A DNA stretch of 64,000 nt from Planctobacterium sp965279005 (GTDB lineage Bacteria; Pseudomonadota; Gammaproteobacteria; Enterobacterales; Alteromonadaceae): positions 124,001 through 188,000 of the forward strand of contig CBDIHK010000022.1 of NCBI GenBank assembly GCA_965279005.1. The letters are read 5' to 3'. This document shows, one piece after another, positions 1 to 16,000 of the stretch. The translations under genes and the position numbers were made by a program. Each line of letters opens with the position of its first letter. The first letter of the stretch is position 1. The notes below the pieces were generated by a model. That model did not search any database. It saw nothing but the letters and a program-made list of their open reading frames with translations, and was not told the DNA's origin.

Positions 1-1029
1 TTTTCAACCAAAGCGGTCAATGCAATCTATCAAAATTTCTATGATTACCGCGGTCGGTTGATTGCACAGCGGGACTCGGATGACCATTACCGCTTTAACA
101 CCTACAACCAGTTAAACCAACTTGTCCAGGCTACTGACGAGTTAGGCCACAGCAAACACTATGCGTACAATGTGTTTGGCGAGAGGGTCGCGTCGGCGAA
201 TGAACTAGGCTATGTCACAACGGAAACCGTTGACAAACTTGGACGGGTTGTGGAAACCGGGGACATGCGTACCCAAGAGGGTGCTGACCAGAAGTCATAC
301 CAATGGTTGAACCAGTTTGAATACAATGAGCTTAGTCACAGGATACGTTCTACCAATGCAGCAGACCATATATTTGACTATGAATACGATGCGCTTGGTA
401 ACCTGGTAGAACGGACGAGTGGTGCTGGCGTACGGGTTTCATATCAATATGATATGCAAGGTAACCAGGTCAGGGAACAGTATGACGGTATTTACCAAAG
501 CCAAACGCCAAACCTGCACAACAACTCCCGGGTATTCGACTACTTTGGCTTGTTACAGAGCTTAAACGACCTCGGTGGCAACCAATACACCTACGACTAC
601 AGCAAGCAGGTCACCAATGCTGACGACAGCCAGGAAACTATCCATACTGGCTTGCTGCAATCACGTGTCATGCGCAAGGCAAATAGCGAGGGTGTCGTCG
701 CCAACAATGCTGCCGCTTACCAAACACTAGACTATGACTACTACGGCAATGGCTGGTTGGCCCAGGTATCGGACAGCTTTAGCGATGCCCAGTCCAACTT
801 CGAGTACAACGCCAATGGGCAGATAACCTCTGAGCACCGGGTAACCCGAAACGGTACAGGTGTTGTTACGAATTTGGAAACGCGCACAGATTATGATGCA
901 CTGGGGCGGGTTTCTGAGCTACGTATTATTGATAAGGCCGATGCCGAGAATGAAGAAGTAACATCCTGGGTTAAATACCATTACGATATTCGGGGCAACC
1001 GGAAACTGGTAGAGGAATTCAACGGATTT
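1..1029 (+). other. YD-repeat (Rhs core) segment of giant gene 1, before the insert
   Basis: The translation shows serial YD motifs such as YDYRGRL, YNVFGERV, YDALGNLV, YDMQGNQV, YDALGRVS and YDIRGNRK. It aligns block for block with gene 2 at about 37945-38994; for example, TVDKLGRVVETG here matches TVDKLGRIIETG there. The segment stops after YDIRGNRKLVEEFNGF, where the RTX insert begins through a proline-rich linker (VPDIPDFPEDGPIPRP). YD repeats form the hollow beta-shell of Rhs proteins (established). Confidence 0.9.
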
Positions 1030-4000
1030 ACCAGCGGTTCAAATACCGATGTGCCAGACATTCCTGACTTCCCAGAAGACGGTCCGATACCCCGGCCGAT
1101 TCGCAATGAAATTCTGATCAAAGGTACCGGCGATAAATACGATATTGAGACATTCCGTTTCAAAGATGGCAGTGAAGTCTCCTTAGACCAGATCCTAAAA
1201 AGCAACTTGTTGGTTGCAGAAAGTACTTCCGATTCATCAGATCGGGTTACTGAGCGGGGCGCCCGTGCATTGCGCGGTGGCGCTGGGGAAGACGCACTTT
1301 ATTCTGCCAGCAATGTCGCGATAGTCGATGGTGGTGACGACAATGACCGGCTTTATGGCCGGGGTGAATACCACAACCAATTATTTGGCGGTGCTGGCGA
1401 CGATAGGTTGTCTATCTATTACAGCCGGGAGGGGGCACAAAAATTCAACACCTTGGCAGGTGGCCAAGGCAACGATTCCCTGTATGGCCAGGTTGGGCAC
1501 GATACCTACTTGTTTAACCTGGGCGATGGCCAAGACTATATCGAAGACAGGGGAGGGCTGGATACCATTCAGTTTGGTGACGGTATTAGCTACAACAACC
1601 TTGATATTTCCAGGACTTCCAACCGTATTTTCATCGACATTAAAAACATTGACGGGGAATTTACTGGCGACAGGATCACTATCAATTCATCCAATGAAGA
1701 TAGGCGCATTGAAGTATTGCGCTTTGCTGATGGCAGTGAAGTATTGTTCGATGCCTGGTTTGGATTAGCCCAAGAGGTTGCCGGTACTGACAATGATGAT
1801 CGCCTGTCTGGAAACAGTTTCCGCCAGGATATATACGGTGGCGCAGGCAACGATAGGTTGACAGCAGGACATTACGACGACCGGCTATTTGGCGGTGACG
1901 GTGATGATGAGTTAATCGGTGGATACAATTTCAATAACGTGATGGATGGTGGTGCCGGCAACGACAGCTTCCGCATGAATTCCTCGCGTAGTTATGCCGC
2001 CAGTATCAATGTATACACGGGTGGCCAGGGCAACGATTCGTTTTCTACCGGTGACGGCCAGGATACTTTTATTTTCAATATCGGTGATGGAGCCGATTTT
2101 ATCCAGGATCGGGGGGGCGAGGATAGCATCCGGTTTGGTGCCAATATCGGGTTGGATGATCTTACGTTTAGCCAAGAAGCGGGTTATGTCTATATCCATA
2201 TTGCAAGCGGCAGTGATAGCAGCGCAGTCGATCAGATCAAAATTGACAACCGCAATATCAGCAATGAAATCGAATGGTTGGAATTTGAGGATGGCACCAA
2301 GGTCGAGTTCAACCAGTGGCGCAAAAAGCTCGAAATTGAAGGCAATGCCAGTGATAACCGTATCTACGGCAACCACCGCCACGCCGAGGATATTTATGGA
2401 CGTGATGGGGATGACTACATCAGCACCAGTGGTGCCAATGACCGCTTATTTGGCGACGCAGGCAATGATACCCTGGTCGGCAGCTACAACCACGACAATG
2501 AACTTTATGGTGGTGAAGGTAATGACACGCTTACAATCAACCGCCACGCCACTATCTCGACCCAATATAACAATATATTGGCTGGCGGAACGGGGAACGA
2601 TAGCCTCTATGGCGCATCCGGTTCAGATACTTACCTGTTCAATCGCGGGGACGGCCACGACAGCATAAGGGATCGCGGTGGTCTGGACCGTATCCGCTTT
2701 GGCGAAGGCATCAGCCTGTCTGATTTACACTTTAGCCGGGAAGATGCCACGATCATTATTGATATTGCAGATGCCAATGGCCAAATAGGTAGTGATAGGA
2801 TCACTATCGGCTGGATAGGCGACGGAATTGAACTGTTGAATTTTGCCGATGGTAGCGAGACCCATTTCAATCAATGGCAATCGTTGGTGGACGTCATAAC
2901 CGCCCATAATTTCACCAACAATACCCGGCCTCAGGATCTTTTTGGTAGTGACGGAGATGACCAAATCCGTGCACAGGGGTTTGGTGACCGTATCTTTGCT
3001 GGTGCCGGTGATGACCGTATCGATGCCTATCGGGGCAACCAATACCTGTCAGGTGGTGATGGCAATGATTTTATCAATGTCCATTACAACTCTGTTAGTT
3101 CTGACAATGCCAATGTTATCGAAGGAGGCAAGGGCAATGACAGGATATATGGAGCCGAGGGCAACGACACCTATAAATTCCAGCGTGGCGATGGCCAGGA
3201 TCACATCACTGACCGGGGTGGCTTTGACTTTATCGAATTTGGTGCCGGCATAGGCTTAGAGCACCTTAGCTATGAATTGGATGGCAAAGACGTTGTCATC
3301 AAACTGGCCGATGAGGCGGGCAATATAACCCAGGATCAAATCCGTATCTTTAATACCGGCCAAGGTGCGATTGATGCCTTGCGTTTCAGCGAGGGTACTG
3401 AGCTTCGCTTTGATCACTGGTATGGCGCAAAACGGGTTGTGTCTGGTGATGCGGACAATAATAGGATCACCGGTAATCGGAGCTATGAAGGGGAAATAAT
3501 CTATGGCCAAGACGGTGATGATACCCTGACAGCCCGCCGCAATGACACCTTATATGGTGGGCAAGGCAATGACACCTTGTATGGCTGGCGTCATTCCGAT
3601 AATTACCTCGATGGCGGGGACGGCGACGACACCTTGTCTTTGACCCAGTCTGGAAGCCTGTACAGCAACCTGTTTATTGGTGGCAAAGGTAACGATACTA
3701 TCCGCGCAGGTTCCGCCAGTGATACCTTCATCTTCAACCGGGGCGACGGCCAGGATGTGATAGTTGACTATGGCCGGGACAACCATACTGATACTATTTT
3801 ATTTGGTGCGGGTATTACGCCTGAACACCTGCAAATATCTAAGTTTAAGAACAGTGTTTTCATTGAACTGGTTGATGATAATGGTCATTTAACCTCTGAT
3901 AAAATTACCCTAAACAAAGGCCAAATTGAGTTTCTTGCCTTTGCAGATGGTACCAAGCTAGATTTATTTGAACTGGTGCCCCAGCAAAATGACGAAATGC

Positions 4001-7000
4001 TGGGGACGACGGGTAATGACATCCTGGTCTCTGACCGCAGCTACCGCGAAGATCTGATTGGTGCAGGTGGCAATGATAAGCTCACTAGCGCCACAATAGG
4101 CGACCGGTTATTTGGTGGTGAAGGCAATGACACCCTAACCGGCAGTAATGAGCGTGTTTATTTGGACGGTGGCCAAGGCGATGATGTGATATCCGCCCGG
4201 GGTGACCAAAGCATTATCATTGGTGGTAAAGGCAATGATACCTTGAGGGGGAGTAGCCGCGATGATACTTACCGCTTCAACTTGGGTGATGGCGCAGATA
4301 CCATCATCGACCGCTATGGCGAAGACGTATTAGAATTTGGCCCTGGGATAAAGCTGTCGAATATAGTGGCATCCTACCAAGGTGAGCAGGTCACATTGCA
4401 TATCGTTGATGATGCCGGCGTTTGGCACGGTGATAAAATTACCATGCCCAAAAACAGTATTGAGAGCGTGGTTCTTTCTGATGGAACCCTAGTCGATACC
4501 CAAAGCTTATTCTCAATCCCGGCAATCCATAACCAGGTGAACCTGTTGACCGGCAGCGCCGGTGCCGATCAGTTGCAAAGTGATTCCCGCCAAGCCCAGG
4601 ATATCTATGGCCACGATGGTGATGATACATTAACTTCCGCTGCAACCGGTGACCGCTTGTTTGGCGGTGCAGGTGCTGATGAGCTAATTGCCAACAGTTA
4701 TTACAACAACTACCTTGACGGCGGCAGTGGTGACGATGTGCTTCGCACTAATCGCTACAGCACGGTGGATAACAATACATTCATTGGCGGTACTGGCGAT
4801 GATGCCATCACCGGCGGCAGGGGCGCAGATACCTATCACTTCAATATCGGGGATGGCAAAGACACCATTACCGATGGCGGGGGTATTGACAGTATTCATT
4901 TTGGTGCGGGTATCAGCCGAGACAGCATAAAAGCGGTGCGCACTGAGAACGTTGTCATGATCTACCTGCTAGATCCGCAGGGTGAAAAAACGGGAGACCA
5001 AATCCAAACGATACGGGATCAAATAGAAATACTGCGCTTTGCTGACAGCTCCACAGTGCAACTGAAGGATATTATTGAAGTTGACAACAACATGTATGGC
5101 ACCGAGGGCGACGACAACCTCAGTTACCATAGGGAGCCCGGGGATTATTTTGGTTACGGCGGCAATGACACCTTAAGGGCCTGGGTCGCGGGTGACCGGC
5201 TATTTGGCGGCGCCGGTAATGACAACCTGTTCGGCGGATATTTTGACAACCACCTTTATGGCGGAGCTGGCAACGACACCATTTCAGGTAGAACCCATAA
5301 CGATGTTTTTTATTACAACCGCGGTGATGGCGTTGATACGCTAACTGATGCAGGCGGGCACGATGCTATCCAGTTTGGCCCAGGCATCACCTTGGCTGAT
5401 CTAAAAATTGAGCGCCAAGTCAATGACATGGTCATTTCCGTCAAAAATGCTGAAGGTGAATTTGAAACCGCCATAGAGGCGTCTGCCAGCGCGATCGAAG
5501 TCTTGCGTTTTGACAATGGCGCTGAAGTTGACCTGGTGTCGGTCTTGCCTGCCAGGACAGTGCTTGAGGGAACCGAAACCGATGACAATATTGTTTACGA
5601 AAAGGTTGGCATAGACCAGGATATCTTTGGCCTTGCAGGCAATGACTACATAGAGGTTACCCGCAACAACGACAACGTGCGCGTGTTTGGCGGCGCTGGA
5701 GACGATGTATTGGTTGGCAGCCGCTGGGGTGATAACTACCTGGATGGTGGCGATGGTGATGATTTTGTCTCTGTTGAGTACAACAGCAGTGAATATGCAC
5801 ACAATATCCTTATCGGTGGCAGAGGTGATGATTATGTTACCGGTAAGAATGGCCACGATACTTACCGCTTCAACGTCGGAGACGGCAATGACACTATCCA
5901 GGATGAGGGGGGGCAGGACACTATTGAGTTTGGCCCTGGAATCGGCCTGGAAAACCTCGATATCCAATACGCTTACGGGCGTTTCTACCTAAGTTTACTT
6001 GACGCCGAGGGCAACTTTACTGGCGATAGCATCACCTTTAAAAACGTGATTGAGCATATCCAGCTTAGCGACGGTACCCGGTATGCCTTTACTGAGTTGT
6101 ATTCCTTGGATGAGTTGGCCAATAAAACATACAAACAGGAAGGAACCGCCGGGGATGACGTCATAGAAGCTGACGGCCCGCCACGTGATATATATGGTTA
6201 TGACGGCGACGATATTATCTATACCGATTCACGTGGTGATCGCGCTTTTGGTGGTAGTGGTGACGACCTTTTATATGGCCATGGCAATACCGATAACTAC
6301 CTCGATGGTGGTGCTGGTGACGATACTATACGTATCAATTCGGGAGGCCGCGACAACTTGCAAAACATCATTGTCGGGGGCACCGGCGATGATAGGCTCT
6401 ATGGCAGGGAAACCGCCGAAATCTACGTATTCAACTTCGGCGATGGTCGCGACAAGATTTCCGATACCGGTGGCATTGATATCATACGCTTTGGACCAGG
6501 CATAACCCAAGAAAACGTTACCTTTACCCAATCGCAATTTAGTATCTTTGTAAGGTTATATGACCAGTACAATGAATGGACTGGTGATCAACTCGAACTT
6601 AACCTAAACGAAATCGAACTCGTTGAATTTGCCGATGGCTCTATTGCACAGTTGAATTCATTGCTCACTGTCGATCCGAAAATTTATGCGACTGACGGTG
6701 ATGACAATATAGATGTGACACCAACAGGATCGGAAATTTACGCGGGCGGTGGCGATGATTTAATCTATGTTTCCGCCGATGGGGTCAAGGTTTTTGGCGA
6801 AGCAGGTAATGACACCCTGGTTGGCAAACGCCGTGCAGATAACCAGTTGTACGGTGGCAGTGGCGATGATGTCCTGCGCATCAATGATGGCAATGGCACC
6901 GCTGACCATTACAACATCCTGGCTGGCGGCCAGGGCAATGATGAGTTAATTGGCCAAGAAGGCCGTGATGATTATTTGTTTAACCAAGGTGATGGCCACG

Positions 7001-10000
7001 ACACTATCCGCGATGAGGGCGGCTTTGATCGCTTGCGTTTTGGACCTGGAATTAGCGTAGCCAATTTACAAGTCCAATACGATGGCTTGCACCAGGTGGT
7101 GAGCTTACTGGATGGGCAAGGCCAGCCGACTGGCGACCGGATCGACGTGCAGCCAGGTGTAATTGAACTGGTCCAGTTTGACGATGGCAGTGAAATCGCG
7201 TTTTCTGACTTGGTGCCTTTCCGCAGTGTTATCCAAGGGTCTGGGGATGGCGACGAGCTAACCGGTAACGAGGCTGTTTCTTCTGATATCTATGGCAATG
7301 CCGGTGACGATGAAATACGCGTCTACGGTGGCAGCAACCGCGCCTATGGCGGTGAAGGTGACGATGAAATAATCAGCTATTACACCGCGGCCACACAATA
7401 TTTGCACGGTGGTGATGGCGACGATGAGATTAATTTTTATCGCGATGAGAGCTTTTCCGAGACAGTACAAAATTATGTTACCGGAGGTAAAGGCGATGAC
7501 CGCTTAGGTGGCAGCGATGGCCGTGAAGTCTTTATCTACGAGTTAGGGGACGGCCAAGACTACTATTATGGTAGCGCTGGCGAAGACACATTGCAGTTTG
7601 GCACTGGTATTGCCCTGGATGACTTGGAACTTGCCTATAACGGTTATTATATTCAACTCACTTTCCAAGAGCCGGGGCAAATTCCCGATGACAATTTGGT
7701 TCCGATTGGCGGTGGCCTACCAATTTTGCCTTTCCCGGGCGATATTCAAAATGCCATTAATATCGCACCTACTGCCATTGAGCGCCTAGTGTTTGCCGAT
7801 GGTACCGAACTTAGCTTGCTCGAATTTATTGAGCAAAACGATCCCAGCGCCCGCACAATCGTTACTGGAACGGATGGCGCAGATGAATTGCAGGCCAATA
7901 GTACACCCCAAGACCTGGTTGGTGGGCTTGGTAATGATGAATTGCGTTCACTTAGCCGCGGTGACAGGTTGTTTGGCGGCGAAGGCGACGATAGCTTAAT
8001 TGGTTCTGATGCCATTAACAATCGTCTCTACGGTGGCGAGGGCGACGATAACTTGGTTATCCGAGACGGCTATTTCTCCAGCCACCACCACAACTTAATC
8101 GAAGGTGGTTCAGGCAACGACACCATATCAGGTGCACGTGGCGCCGATCAGTATCTGTTCAACATCGGCGATGGACAGGACAGCATCAGCGATTCTGGAG
8201 GTTTTGACCGCATCGTTTTTGGTGCTGGTATATCCCAGGACAACATCAGGGTATTGCGTTATCCAGACAATTTGATGGTGCAATTGTTGGATGATGAAGG
8301 CCAGGTTACCGGTGATCAAATCAGTATCAACCCAGGAGAAATAGAACAGCTTTTATTTGCAGATGGCAGCTATGCCACTGTCACTTCCCTAATGCAACGA
8401 ACCCTGGATGTAGACGGCACGGAAATGGGGGACCACATTGTTGGCCAACCGCTTGCCGAGCGTATATACGGCCATGCTGGTAACGACATCCTGGAAGCCG
8501 ACAGCGCAGGCGACATTTTATATGGTGGTGCTGGTGATGACCAACTTATCGGTGCAGCAGCTAATAACCGTCTTTTTGGCGGGCAGGGTGACGACCAGAT
8601 TACAACGGGGGGCGATTCTAGCAATGTAAATTTTGTTACCGGTGGGCTTGGCAACGATACAATTTTGGGGAGTTCCGCAAACGACTTTTACCACTTCAAT
8701 ATCGGTGATGGCGTTGACACCATCACCGACAATGGCGGTGCAGATACTATCAAATTTGGTGAAGGTATTACTCCCGCTGCCTTGCAAATAACTGCTGATG
8801 CAGACACGGCAACCCTAATTTTAACGGATATTACGGGTACGCCAACAGGAGACCAGATCCAGTTGCTGCGCGGTCAAATTGAGTTCTTAAGTTTCAGCTC
8901 TGGTGAAAGGATCGCGTTGGAAAGCGTGATTGATGTCCCTGCCTCAGAAACGGCACTTGCCAGGATGACTAGCCTGGTGTTGGGGAGCGCCGATGACGAT
9001 GACATTGAGGCGGATCCTGGTATCACCCAGGTTGTGGACACTGGTGCTGGTCACGATTACCTTTATGCCAGTGGTTCGGGCGATAATGTCCTTGTTGGGG
9101 GGGATGGCGATGATTCCCTGTATGGTGATTATTACGACGATGAAGACGTTGCCGCCAATTACACGATCGTATTTGAAGGCGGTAAAGGTTACGATGAATT
9201 CTCCCCTGCGCCTGGCCACAATGTCTTTATTTACAACAAAGGCGATGGCAGTGACTTTATTGATTTAGACTACGACTACACGTCTGCCACCCTGATCCTT
9301 ACGGGGGGCTTGACACTGGCCAATATTTCGCCTGAATACGACGGTGACCTCTACCTTAATATCCTTGATGACCAAGGAGAAGAAATCGGGGAATCGATAG
9401 AGATTTGGTATCCCGGCAATTTCACAACTGAATTTGATGACGGCACAGTGCTAGAACTGCAAGACTGGCTAGGGATTACTAACCTAAACCTGACATCAGA
9501 CGAAGATGACGATATTAATATCTATCCCGGCATGCATTTGTATGGCGGTGCCGGTGATGATGAAGCATCAAGCCGCTATACCTATGGTGATAGCTCGTTC
9601 CATGGTGAATCTGGTGCGGATACGATCAGTTTTAGTGCCGGTATGAGTTGGGTTAGTGGCGGTGACGGCGACGATTCGATCAGGTTCAACTTCAGGTCAA
9701 CAGAAACTGATGCCACAAATTTCTTGGTCGGGGGTAAAGGGGATGACTTTATCACTACCCGCAACCACAGCCTGGTCTTCTACAACCGCGGCGATGGATC
9801 AGACTATGTATCTTCGGATCGCGGCACCGGCTCGGTGTTGGTCTTTGGTGAAGGTATAAACCGCGAGCACCTCAAATTTACCGCGATTGGCCCCAGTGAT
9901 GGGGACTTGTTGATTACCTTACTTGATGACAATGGCCAAGAAACGACTGATGAAATTCAGTTGGCCGGTTATGGCTTCGATTATTTTGAGCTGCACAATG

Positions 10001-13000
10001 GCGATTTCATCTCGGTAAGCCGATTACAACATCAATTGCACTCAGGCCATTCGGGTATGGTGAAGCTTACCGATAGCGATGACAGTTACCAAGCACAACC
10101 AGGGCAAAACGCTGTCTTGGCGGGCGCTGGTGATGACGTGGTCAATGGCTCGGATAACGATAACCAGTATCTATCAGGTGGCGCCGGTAACGACCAACTG
10201 TCTGGAGCCGCTGCGGCAAACAATACCCTTTTAGGGGGCGATGGGGATGATCAGCTCACAGTTGCGCCAGGCAGCAGCAACAGGAACCACATAAATACCT
10301 TAGAAGGTGGCAGGGGAACTGACAGCATCGTCGGTGGGCAAGGCCATGATTACGTCAAATTCAACCGGGGTGATGGCGTTGACTACATTGATTTGTCAAA
10401 TGGTCCAAGCTATGTGGAAGACTACCTGGTATTTGGCTCTGGCATCAGCAAACAAGACCTAGCCTGGTCAGATGATAATGGCCAGTTGGTAGTGTCTGTG
10501 CTGGATGCAACTGATCCAGACGCCAATGACCAATTGCGGTTTGTGCAATTGCCGCAAAACCTGACTTTATATTTCGCTGATGGCGATGTATTAACACCAT
10601 CCGAGTTTAGCAGGTTGGCGCAACAAGCCAGGGCTTCAGAGGCAGCTGATAACCTTACTTCAACCGACCAGTCTCCGATAATTTGGTCTGGTGCTGGCGA
10701 TGACCTGCTCACTACTGGGGAAGGGCACCACCATTACCTGGATGGTGAATCAGGCAATGATACCTTGACCGCCAATAACAATTTTCACAGCAACCTGGCT
10801 GGTGGTGACGGGGACGACCTGTTGCAAATGCAAGATGGCGTTGAATCGGCGGGCTACAGCAACAGCTTCGAAGGAGGCAAAGGCAATGACACCATTATTG
10901 GTGGCAATGGCCGGGATCTTTATTTCTTCAACGCCGGCGATGGCCAGGATTTAATTGAAGATAGGGGGAGTAGTTCCGACAAAATACTATTTGGCCCAGG
11001 TATTAGTCCAGGACAGTTAAACGTAGCGCTGGATACCGATTTGGTCATTCGCATTTTAGATGCACAGGGGCTGGAAACCGGGGATCAAATCACAATTAAA
11101 AATAACCAAATAGATGCCTTCCAATTTTCTGATGGTGGTTATTTAACTAAAACAGATATGCAAAAGCTTGCAGCGGCACAAGCGCCTAATGGTGGCAATG
11201 ATCGCTTCTACGACCTGGAAGGCGAGAATATCCGTTTGAGCACAGGCGCGGGCGATGACCGTGTTGAGCTGGCAACATCGCGTAGCCACCATATCGTAGA
11301 CGGCGAAGCTGGCAATGATAGGCTGACCGGAGCCTACTTGGCGAGCAACTTCCTTATCGGCGGTACTGGCAATGATTCTCTTGGTGCCAATACAACGTAC
11401 AGCTCCAGCTATATCAATATGTTCCAGGGAGGTACTGGCGATGATCACTTGAGCGGTGGCAAAGACAGGGATATATACCGCTACCACCGGGGCGATGGCA
11501 GTGATTACATTAGTGACCGTGGACGCAACAACAACGATGACCCAGAAGGGCATGATATCTTGGAGTTTGGTCCCGGGATCAGTTTTGCTGATTTGAATTT
11601 CAGTATGATAGGTGCAAGCCTGATTATTGATGTCAAAGATGGCAACGGTGAACTTAATGGGGATCGCATTGAGATTTCTGGTAATGACATCGAATACTTC
11701 CGCTTTGCCGATGGCAAATTTGTCGAAAAATCCTTGGTCTTGGATGCACTGCAACCGCGGATAAATGAGCTTGGCGATGGCGACGACAGCTACTCGCCGG
11801 CATACCGCAGTACCGTTTATGCTGGCGCTGGCGATGACAACATCGACACTGCCGGGGTGTCTCGTAACTATATTGATGCGGGCGCCGGTGATGACATCAT
11901 TGTCGCGGATGCCAGCAGGCAACAGCTATATGGTGGCGCCGGCAACGATACTATACAGGCTGAAAACGCCGGTTTCCGCACGGTACTTGCCGGTGGCACA
12001 GGCGACGATGACATCCATATTGGGAAATACACAGCCACCATCCGTTTTAACCTAGGGGATGGCCAGGACACAGTTCATGCGGCCAACGGTACCCATATAA
12101 TCCAATTCGGTCCAGGTATCGGCCTGGGCAATATCCGCTTTACGGAAACGGCGGGGCAATTGCAGATCCAAATTCTTGACAGCGAAGCCCAGCTAACCGG
12201 TGATCAGATCCAAATAAACAATGATGCTGTGAAATACATAAAATTACACGATGGCAGCAACATTGGCCGGGAGCAAATCGACCGGTTGGTACAGCAGGGT
12301 AAGCTTACCAGTGGTGATGACATCCTTGAAGTCACCGTTAAAGCGGATATTGATGCCGGGGCGGGCGATGATACCCTAATTTCCAAGGTTAAAAATGACG
12401 CTAAGATCAATGGCGGTATAGGGGATGACACCATCATTGGTGAAAGCAGCCGACACAACAATTTCCATGGCGGCATCGGTGACGATAGGATTGAGATCCA
12501 GACCACTGCTGGGCGTTTCCACGGTAGTGCTATAACCGGTGGCAAGGGCAATGACACCATTGTTTCTAGCCGGGGTGCTGATAGTTTTTACTTTAACCTC
12601 GGTGACGGCAAAGACAGCATCCAAGACGAAGCTGGCCGTGATACCTTGTTTTTGGGATCCGATATTACGACTGGGCAAGTGGTGTTATCGATGAGCGATG
12701 ACAACCTCGTGCTGACGATTACTGATGGTGACGGCCAGCCCACTGGCGATGAAATTACGATAATTGGCAACAACTTGGAAAACATCCAGTTTGCCGACAA
12801 TACCGTTTGGCAAAAAGCGGATATCCAGGAAAAGTTGCAGCAACATGCCTGGTCCAAGGATGCCCCTATTATTGACGCTGAGGGCGATGTTTTTGCAGGT
12901 GATGTTGACAATGTGATTAACGTTGACAATGCGCAGCAAGTGGATGGCGGTGCCGGTGACGATGTTATTACCGGCTTTGCCAAGCGCTATGCTGGAGGTG

Positions 13001-16000
13001 CTGGCGATGACCAAATAACGGCGTCGCAAGAGCGCGGTTTCGCTGCCGAAAACCAACTAGAAGGTGGTAAGGGTGACGATTACCTCAATGGCTACAAAGG
13101 CGATGACACCTACATCTACAACTTGGGCGATGGCGCTGACATTATTACTGATATCAGCGGCAAGGATATAGTGAGGTTTGGCAATGGGATTGAAGTCGGT
13201 AAGCTATCATTTTCGCTCGCAAGCACAGACCTTGTTATCCAACTTCTAGATAATGATGGCGCCGAGACCGGTGACAGCATTACCATCATCGACAATAGCA
13301 TTGAATATTTCCAGTTCAGCGATGGCAAAATACTCAGCAAGGACGCTATCAGCTATGTCCTTAAAAATCAGCAATTCCAGTTGACAGATGCCGATGACAA
13401 CACAGATGTCTTGGCTCCCAGGGTCTATGGCCTGGACGGTGCTGACAGTATTTCTTTTGTGGGGCAATTTATTGACGGTGGTGTTGGCGACGATAGCATT
13501 ACATTGCAACAACACAAACAAACAACCGCTTATGGTGGCCTCGGCGATGATACCATCCGGGTTGAACCCCATGCCACCAGTAGGCACCTGGCCAAACACA
13601 CGCTGGTGGGCGGAAAAGGCAATGACCATATTGTGCTTGATTCAAAGCAGGATGTGGTGGTGTTTTACCGGCGGGATGGCACCGACACTGTGGAGGGGGC
13701 AGAGTTTATCCTGCGCCTTGGGCAGGGCATCTCCCGTGAACATCTGGTATTTGGCCACCTAAACCAGTCAGATGCCTTTATTGATATCTTGGATAGCGAT
13801 GGACAACTGACCACTGATCGTATTATTGCTAAGGACTTCCAAGGTGTCATGATCCAATTCCATGATGGGTCGATACTCGATAGAAGTTATATCGAACAGC
13901 ATTTGGAGAAAATACGATATACCGATGCGGACGATACCATTAGCGAGGGCTACCAACATGATTCCCTACTGCGCACCCATGGCGGAGATGACATCCTAAC
14001 CCAAGCCTATGGCGCCATTGACACCGGCGACGGCAACGACACCGTAAGCCTAGCAGGTGGCCGGGAAAGCTTAGTCAATACCGGTGCGGGCGATGATGTA
14101 ATCAACGTCCAATATAACACCCGCACGCAAAGCACTGTGGCGGGCGGCAAAGGCAACGACGTTATTGTTGGCGGTGGGTACAACACTAGGGTGTTGTTTA
14201 ACGTTGGCGATGGCAAGGACCTAGCGACGGATGTGCGTTCTATCCATTTTGGCTTGGGTATCCAATATGAGAATCTTGACTTCGCTGTTTCAGGTTCCGA
14301 CCTTGTCATTGACATATTAAATGACAATGGTGAGGCAACTGGCGATGGCATCACAGTAAAAGGTGCGCTGGAAAGCATCCACTTTGCAGACGGGCATGTT
14401 ATTGAACGCGGTGTGATCCTGCACATCCGCGCCCAGCAGGAGGGTACAGCACAAAACGATACCTTAACAACCGAAGGCTTTAAACGGACAATCTCTGGCG
14501 CTGGCGATGATGTGGTAACAGTATCACATGGCAATATGCAATATGTGGACAGTGGCGAGGGGAATGACCGCATTAACATTGATGTTGCAGGTTCCCACTA
14601 CATCGACGCAGGCGCGGGTGATGATGTGATCAGCGAAAACGCAACCGGCGCTTACTTTGACCATAGCCAAAGCGTATTCATTGGCGGCAAAGGCAATGAC
14701 ACTATCACTGGCGGTAATTTGTCATCCGTTTACCGTTTTCACGCTGGTGACGGCCAAGATGTGATAGAAGACAAAGGTGGCCACAACGATGAGCTGCAAT
14801 TTGTTGACGTGGACAACGCCTCACAATTGTCTTTGTCCAGGCAAGGCGATGACCTTCACATTGTGATCTTGGACAGCCAAGGACAGCTGACACAAGACAG
14901 TGTAACCATAACCTCCCATTTCACCCAAGGTGGTATTGAATACATTGCATTGGCAGACGGCAGCCGCTTGGACAAGTCTTTCATCGAGAGCCAGGTTAGC
15001 CTGCTGGAAGGTACCGAGGCCGCTGACACCCTATTGCTGCAGCATGGCGGTTATGCGTTGGGAGGAGATGGCAATGACACCCTGATTTCAGAATCTGCTT
15101 CAGCGCAAAAACAGTACCTGTCTGGTGGGGATGGCAATGATATCCTCGACGCCAGGACGGCAGGCAGCAAGATACTGGATGGTGGCGACGGCGACGATAC
15201 CATCCTGGTCGCCAATAACCCTGGCAATGCTATGTATGCGAGTGAAATTACCGGCGGTAGGGGCAATGACACCATTTCCGGCTCCGTAGGCAAGGATACC
15301 TACATCTATAGGCGGGGAGATGGCCATGACATTATTGCTGACGCAGGCCATGCGCAGGACAAAATCCTGTTCAAGGATATTTCATCGACCCAGGTAAGCC
15401 TGCAACGGCAGGGAGATGATTTGTTGCTACAGGTACTTGGCCAGGAGCAACAACCCACTTCCGATTCTATCAAGATCACTAACTATTTTATCGAAGAGAA
15501 CCGCATCGAATTCCTTAGCTTTGCTGACGGCATGGTACTGGAATACCCAAGGGTGCGGCAGTTGGCGCAGAAACTCGTTGCAACCAATGTGGCCGATACC
15601 GTAGTGCTGCAATGGGATGACAGTGAAATCCGGGGCGGCACGGGTGATGACAATCTAACCGCTGCGGGCGAACATTCCCGCCTGCACCTATATGGTGGCG
15701 AAGGCGATGATACCTTGACGGTGCAGCAGAAGATCCAGTTCGCCCAAGTATATGGCGGCGCTGGTGACGATACCATCAACGCTTCTGATACCGAGTTTGG
15801 CCATATATACCATGCCGGCCAAGGTAACGACCAATTGCAAACTGGCCTGGGATCCGACCAATTCCATTTTGCACTAGGCGACGGCACTGACCAGATTATT
15901 GATGCCGGTGGCACCTATGACCGGGTAACTTTTGGTGCTGGCATCAGCAAAGATAATGTGGCGGTAACGCGTTTGGCCGATGACTTGATCCTGTCTTTGC

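Noticed and set aside
58..60. TTG as the start of giant gene 1
   Set aside because: The frame is already open at base 1 and encodes YD-repeat sequence (NFYDYRGRL) before it, so the real start lies upstream of the window.
1994..2668. A 224-codon + strand frame overlapping gene 1
   Set aside because: A shifted-frame shadow of the repetitive RTX sequence, rich in Met/Thr/Ala with no recognisable domain.
11143..11922. A 259-codon open frame on the - strand inside the gene 1 RTX array
   Set aside because: It is antisense to well-conserved RTX repeats and has repetitive Ile/Val/Ala-rich sequence typical of reverse-frame shadows of GD-rich repeats. Many similar antisense frames occur along both giant genes.
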